Source: Gloeocapsa sp. UFS-A4-WI-NPMV-4B04
GTDB taxonomy: Bacteria > Cyanobacteriota > Cyanobacteriia > Cyanobacteriales > Chroococcidiopsidaceae
NCBI GenBank assembly: GCA_019359535.1
Contig: JAHHHE010000006.1
Span: forward strand, 1 to 58,839
Direction of reading: 5' to 3'
Length of the DNA stretch: 58,839 bases
Each line of letters opens with the position of its first letter. Position 1 is the first letter of the stretch. Both the position numbers and the translations under genes were made by a program. The notes beneath the pieces are model-generated. The model ran no database searches. It saw only the letters and a list, made by a program, of their open reading frames with translations, and was not told where the DNA came from. Shown here one piece after another: positions 55,775 through 58,839 of the stretch.

Positions 55775-58042
55775 ATGATTGGCAAGTTGCTAGGCGGACG
55801 TTACCAAGTTGTCGGCATACTAGGTACTGGTGGCTTTGGTCAAACCTTCGCTGCTTCCGACACCCATAGACCAGGCAGTCCCGAATGTGTTGTCAAGCAC
55901 CTCAAGCCCGCTAGTAGTAACTCCAGCTTTTTACAAAGTGCTAGGCGTTTGTTTCAGTCTGAAGCAGAAACACTGGAAAAGTTAGGTAGCCATGACCAGA
56001 TTCCCAGACTTTTAGCTTACTTTGAAGAAAATCAAGAGTTTTACCTAGTACAAGATTTCATTCAAGGACATTCACTCAGTGTTGAACTGCAACCAGGTCA
56101 GATTTGGCATGAAAGCCAAGTTCGCCAACTTCTGCGGGAAGTGTTGAGTATTTTAGAATTTGTCCACAGTAACGGCGTTATTCATCGAGATATCAAGCCG
56201 AATAATTTAATTAAGCGGCATCAAGACGGGAAAGTAGTCTTGGTTGACTTTGGTTCGGTTAAACAGGCTTGGACACAAGTAATCACAGAATTAGGTCAGA
56301 CAAGTGCTAGCTTTGCAACTAATATAGCTGCCACTATTGGGATTGGTACTCCAGGCTATATGCCTACAGAGCAAGGAAGGGGTAGACCACGTCATAGTAG
56401 TGATATTTATGCGTTAGGCATTATTGGGATTCAAGCTCTCACAGGTCTGAATCCTATGCAATTTGAGGAGGATGTTGATACTGGAGAACTTCTCTGGCAA
56501 CATCAAGCGCACGTTAGTGATGAGCTAGCCTCTGTGCTGACAAAAATGGTACACTACCACTTTAAAGATCGTTTCCAAACAGCAGCAGAAGCTTTACAGG
56601 CACTTAACTTAATCGCACCTGCTCAACAATTGCCGGGTTCTAGCGTTGTACCTTTGACAGAAAAGCAATCTACCCCGGCTCAAATAACAGTTTTCTTGCC
56701 CCAATTTTCTCAAGAACCACTGCCGGACGCAAGCATTATCCCAGTTGCGCTGCCAAATTTAGCAGATATTCCAGTCAATTCTCAGCCAACGGCTACTGTG
56801 ACCAGTTCTGAGCGATCGCATCTGAGCGTTACCACCAGTGTTAGCAAGCCTCAAACTCCAGTCGTTACGCAGGTGCAAGAACCTCAACAAGCTCTAAATC
56901 AGCAGCCAATCTTAGTTAACCAAACTGCTGCATTGCCAAGCAAAGTAACGTCAGAAAAATATCCTGTCAACTACAATAGATGGCGAATTGGCGCAGGCGT
57001 TACCGCTATTATGATTAGTCTAGTAGCTGGTTACGCCCTTTACTGGCAACCCCGTCCAAGTATATCGAAAACACTAGAACGAATTGCAACTCTAAAAGCA
57101 GCAGGAAAATATGAAGAGTGCGTAAGTCAAGCCCCCGCAGTTCCTCAAAATTCATTCTTCTATACTGATGCACAAACTCTTCTGCATGAGTGTCAGCTTG
57201 CCCATGCTAAAAATTTTGCAGCAGATCGCAAGTTCTATGCAGCAATCGGTGTAGCTAGCCAAATTCCTAAAGATGCCAGTTTCTACCCTGATGCTCAACA
57301 GCTAATTGGTCAATGGTCTGATAATATTCTGGAAATAGCTACAAATACATATCGCTCAGGCAAGCTGAATGAGGCGGTTTCTATTGCTTCAGCTATCCCT
57401 CAAAGTAGTCCTGTTTACCCACAAACTCAGGCAGCGATTAAGCAGTGGCATCAAGAGTGGGAAAAGAATAATTCTTACTTGCAAGCAGCGCAAAATTCAC
57501 TTAATCAAGCGAAATGGCAAAATGCGATCGCTGAAGCTAAAAAGGTGACAGTTAATCCGTATTGGCAAGAGAAGATCAAGCCTATTACTCAAAAAGCAGA
57601 ATCTAAAATTGCAGCATCCCAAACTACTACTAAAAGCTCAACACGCACTGCCACTCAAACACCTACCCGCACCACTTCAAGACTTGTAACACGCACTGTA
57701 AGCCGGATACCTACCCGCACTACTCCTAGACGAGTTACTCGTACAGCAACTCAAACACCTACCCGCACTACTCCTAGACGAATTACTCGTACAGCAACTC
57801 AAACACCTACTCGCACTACATCCAGACGAGTAACACGCACTGCAACTCGGAGGACACCTACCCGCCCTACACCCAGACGAGTAACACGCACTGCAACTCG
57901 GAGGACACCTACCCGCCCTACTCCTAGACGAGTAACACGCACTGCAACTCGGAGGACACCTACCCGCGCTACTCCCAGACGAGTGACTCGTAACACTCCT
58001 CGCCAGCCGTCATACACCTGGACAACAAAAACTGTACCCTAA
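55775..58042 (+). CDS. Ser/Thr protein kinase with membrane segment and Thr/Arg repeat tail
   Basis: 755 residues from the ATG at 55775 (TTG at 55760 is less likely). Kinase domain about 5-285: glycine loop ILGTGGFGQTF, Lys in CVVKHLKP, catalytic HRDIKPNN, DFGSVKQA, and GTPGYMPTEQGRGRP. A Pro/Gln linker, one membrane segment (about 408-430, VTAIMISLVAGYALYW) and an outside helical, TPR-like region (about 435-610) follow. Residues 624-738 are seven near-identical Thr/Arg/Pro repeats. Kinase inside, sensor outside. The substrate is unknown; the basic tail may bind the acidic envelope. Confidence 0.9.
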   Translation: MIGKLLGGRYQVVGILGTGGFGQTFAASDTHRPGSPECVVKHLKPASSNSSFLQSARRLFQSEAETLEKLGSHDQIPRLLAYFEENQEFYLVQDFIQGHSLSVELQPGQIWHESQVRQLLREVLSILEFVHSNGVIHRDIKPNNLIKRHQDGKVVLVDFGSVKQAWTQVITELGQTSASFATNIAATIGIGTPGYMPTEQGRGRPRHSSDIYALGIIGIQALTGLNPMQFEEDVDTGELLWQHQAHVSDELASVLTKMVHYHFKDRFQTAAEALQALNLIAPAQQLPGSSVVPLTEKQSTPAQITVFLPQFSQEPLPDASIIPVALPNLADIPVNSQPTATVTSSERSHLSVTTSVSKPQTPVVTQVQEPQQALNQQPILVNQTAALPSKVTSEKYPVNYNRWRIGAGVTAIMISLVAGYALYWQPRPSISKTLERIATLKAAGKYEECVSQAPAVPQNSFFYTDAQTLLHECQLAHAKNFAADRKFYAAIGVASQIPKDASFYPDAQQLIGQWSDNILEIATNTYRSGKLNEAVSIASAIPQSSPVYPQTQAAIKQWHQEWEKNNSYLQAAQNSLNQAKWQNAIAEAKKVTVNPYWQEKIKPITQKAESKIAASQTTTKSSTRTATQTPTRTTSRLVTRTVSRIPTRTTPRRVTRTATQTPTRTTPRRITRTATQTPTRTTSRRVTRTATRRTPTRPTPRRVTRTATRRTPTRPTPRRVTRTATRRTPTRATPRRVTRNTPRQPSYTWTTKTVP
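57644..57988 (+). repeat. Coding tandem repeat: four 48-bp and three 51-bp units
   Basis: Encodes RTATQTPTRTTPRRVT-type units of 16 residues (four), then RTATRRTPTRPTPRRVT-type units of 17 (three). 345 bp, exactly 115 codons. The last three units are nearly identical in DNA. Confidence 0.9.
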
Positions 58043-58150
58043 TATTTGAGTTAAGAACCTTGAGTGCTTCAATCTAATATTTCAAACCCGTTAACTGCGG
58101 GTAACACCGAAGCAATTGAACAGGCTAAAACTTACGGATAAATATCACAA

Positions 58151-58486
58151 TCAGCTTGTCGTCAGATAACGCTGGATGCTTAATACTACACCTTTTGTGC
58201 AATTTTTCACCGCTTGGTTAGAATAGCGTACTACCTGGTAGCCAAGTTCATTTAAGTAACTATCTCGTTCTTGAGTGTCGGTTTCCTGTTCAGCTTTATT
58301 TGCTGAATTACCAGTATTCTTGCTGCTATCAACTTCAACTACCAACTTATGACCAGGAAAGACAAAGTCGGGGTAGTAGTCGGCATAAAGACACTGTTTT
58401 TGTAAATGTTCTATACCAGCTATCGTTAGTGCTTTACTAAGAATGCGCTGATTGTTGCTAGAGTAGTTATCATTCAATCTCGGCAT
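58151..58486 (-). CDS. DUF559/Vsr-like endonuclease-fold protein
   Basis: 111 residues. The PD-(D/E)xK-like core is YPDFVFPGHKLVVEVDSS followed by RDSYLNELGYQVVRYSNQAV, the order of DUF559 proteins related to very-short-patch-repair nucleases. The Gln/Lys of the final acidic site is not obvious (EVDSSKN). Full length about as expected. No methylase is adjacent. Function as a nuclease is inferred from the fold only. Confidence 0.75.
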   Translation of the reverse strand: MPRLNDNYSSNNQRILSKALTIAGIEHLQKQCLYADYYPDFVFPGHKLVVEVDSSKNTGNSANKAEQETDTQERDSYLNELGYQVVRYSNQAVKNCTKGVVLSIQRYLTTS

Positions 58487-58798
58487 CCTCGTGTTGATTG
58501 TGTATACATTTTCAACTTAGAAACAGGGCGACTTATCAAGTTTTTATTAACTAAGTTAGGCTTTTTCTAGCTAAATTAGTGCCAACGCCTTCTGTTATCA
58601 ATTGAAATTTATTATTATTCTATTCTAAAACTAGCATTAAATCTGACTGGTTGGCAATTACGCTGCCATGTCTATTGTGAACTAAGCCCAAAATCTTTAG
58701 TTATTAGTGATATAACGCGATGTGCCACTAAGATTTTGCAAAGAAAGTCTCACCCTACGAAGCTAGAAGTACAACCTATCTAGTTCGGGTGAGACCAA
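58487..58798. other. Intergenic region at the right edge
   Basis: 312 bp, A/T-rich. From about 58750 the sequence CTCACCCTACGAAGCTAGAA and nearby TTCGGGTGAGA may belong to the left end of an insertion sequence. No other gene. Confidence 0.45.
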
Positions 58799-58839
58799 TG
58801 TTTTCTATGGAAGAGTTTATCATTGCAGTTTTTTGCTGT
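58799..58839 (+). CDS. Start of an IS982-type transposase, cut by the window edge
   Basis: Only 13 complete codons are visible: MFSMEEFIIAVFC. This matches the opening of cyanobacterial IS982-family transposases as I recall them. The rest lies outside the window. The GGTGAGA before the ATG may act as ribosome site. Assignment rests on a short stretch. Confidence 0.5.

Noticed and set aside
57799..58017. Val/Arg-repeat frame opposite the kinase tail
   Set aside because: It is the antisense shadow of the Thr/Arg repeat; the plus-strand kinase explains the sequence.

Overview
The window is chromosomal DNA of a cyanobacterium. The beta' subunit of RNA polymerase is split into rpoC1 and rpoC2, with the large insertion in RpoC2. 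Cyanobacterial markers are present (Ycf3, Ycf33, DUF4327, InrS-type metal sensor), the HIP1 octamer GCGATCGC recurs (for example 1377-1384), and there are many short tandem repeats of the kind known from filamentous and Chroococcidiopsis-like cyanobacteria. The genus cannot be fixed from the sequence alone. No rRNA, tRNA or CRISPR array was seen.

Layout. 1-410: a small, internally deleted IS630-type element. 658-2600: a CsoR/InrS-type metal sensor diverging from an exported HtrA protease that ends at a strong terminator. 2602-14315 (minus strand): the transcription and translation block rpsT, tatD, rpoB, rpoC1, rpoC2, with a 1-kb non-coding stretch before rpoB. 14518-16320: hisD and a universal stress protein. 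16364-18605 (minus): a CDF metal transporter, ycf3, gatC and a decayed glutathionyl-hydroquinone reductase. 18695-23657: small conserved cyanobacterial proteins, a GH3 glucosaminidase, a lipoprotein, rbfA and ycf33. 23809-28832: an orphan DNA adenine methylase, a small monooxygenase, a GH19/peptidoglycan-binding enzyme, an acid-phosphatase-like protein, a membrane protein and nanE. 29010-37140: a GAF histidine kinase, cobN, fabH and plsX. 37617-46870: a PBP4-type carboxypeptidase, lptC, a LabA-like NYN protein, metG, an acyltransferase, an alpha/beta hydrolase and glutamate dehydrogenase. 46992-52815: a membrane glycosyltransferase cluster with a degraded copy of its middle gene. 52822-58839: a MITE, a VanX-type dipeptidase paired with an exported WD40 protein, a Ser/Thr kinase with a Thr/Arg repeat tail, a DUF559 nuclease-like protein, and the start of an IS982-type transposase.

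Functionally, several neighbours serve the cell envelope: plsX and fabH (lipid precursors), the acyltransferase, lptC (outer-membrane lipopolysaccharide), the PBP4 and VanX peptidases, NagZ and GH19 (peptidoglycan), nanE (amino sugars) and the GT-C glycosyltransferases. They are not one operon. The most striking property of the window is the spread of G-rich and heptamer repeats, which sit between genes and have also entered reading frames in phase (CobN twice, NagZ, the histidine kinase GAF domain, a membrane protein) or become the C-terminal codons of RpsT and PlsX. Other points worth checking are three gene or element remnants made by internal deletion, two plus-strand terminators with no annotated transcript, and a perfectly bounded 157-bp MITE. 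I did not see a convincing complete novel defence or biosynthetic system; the closest candidate for an undescribed pathway is the glycosyltransferase cluster at 47712-52815.
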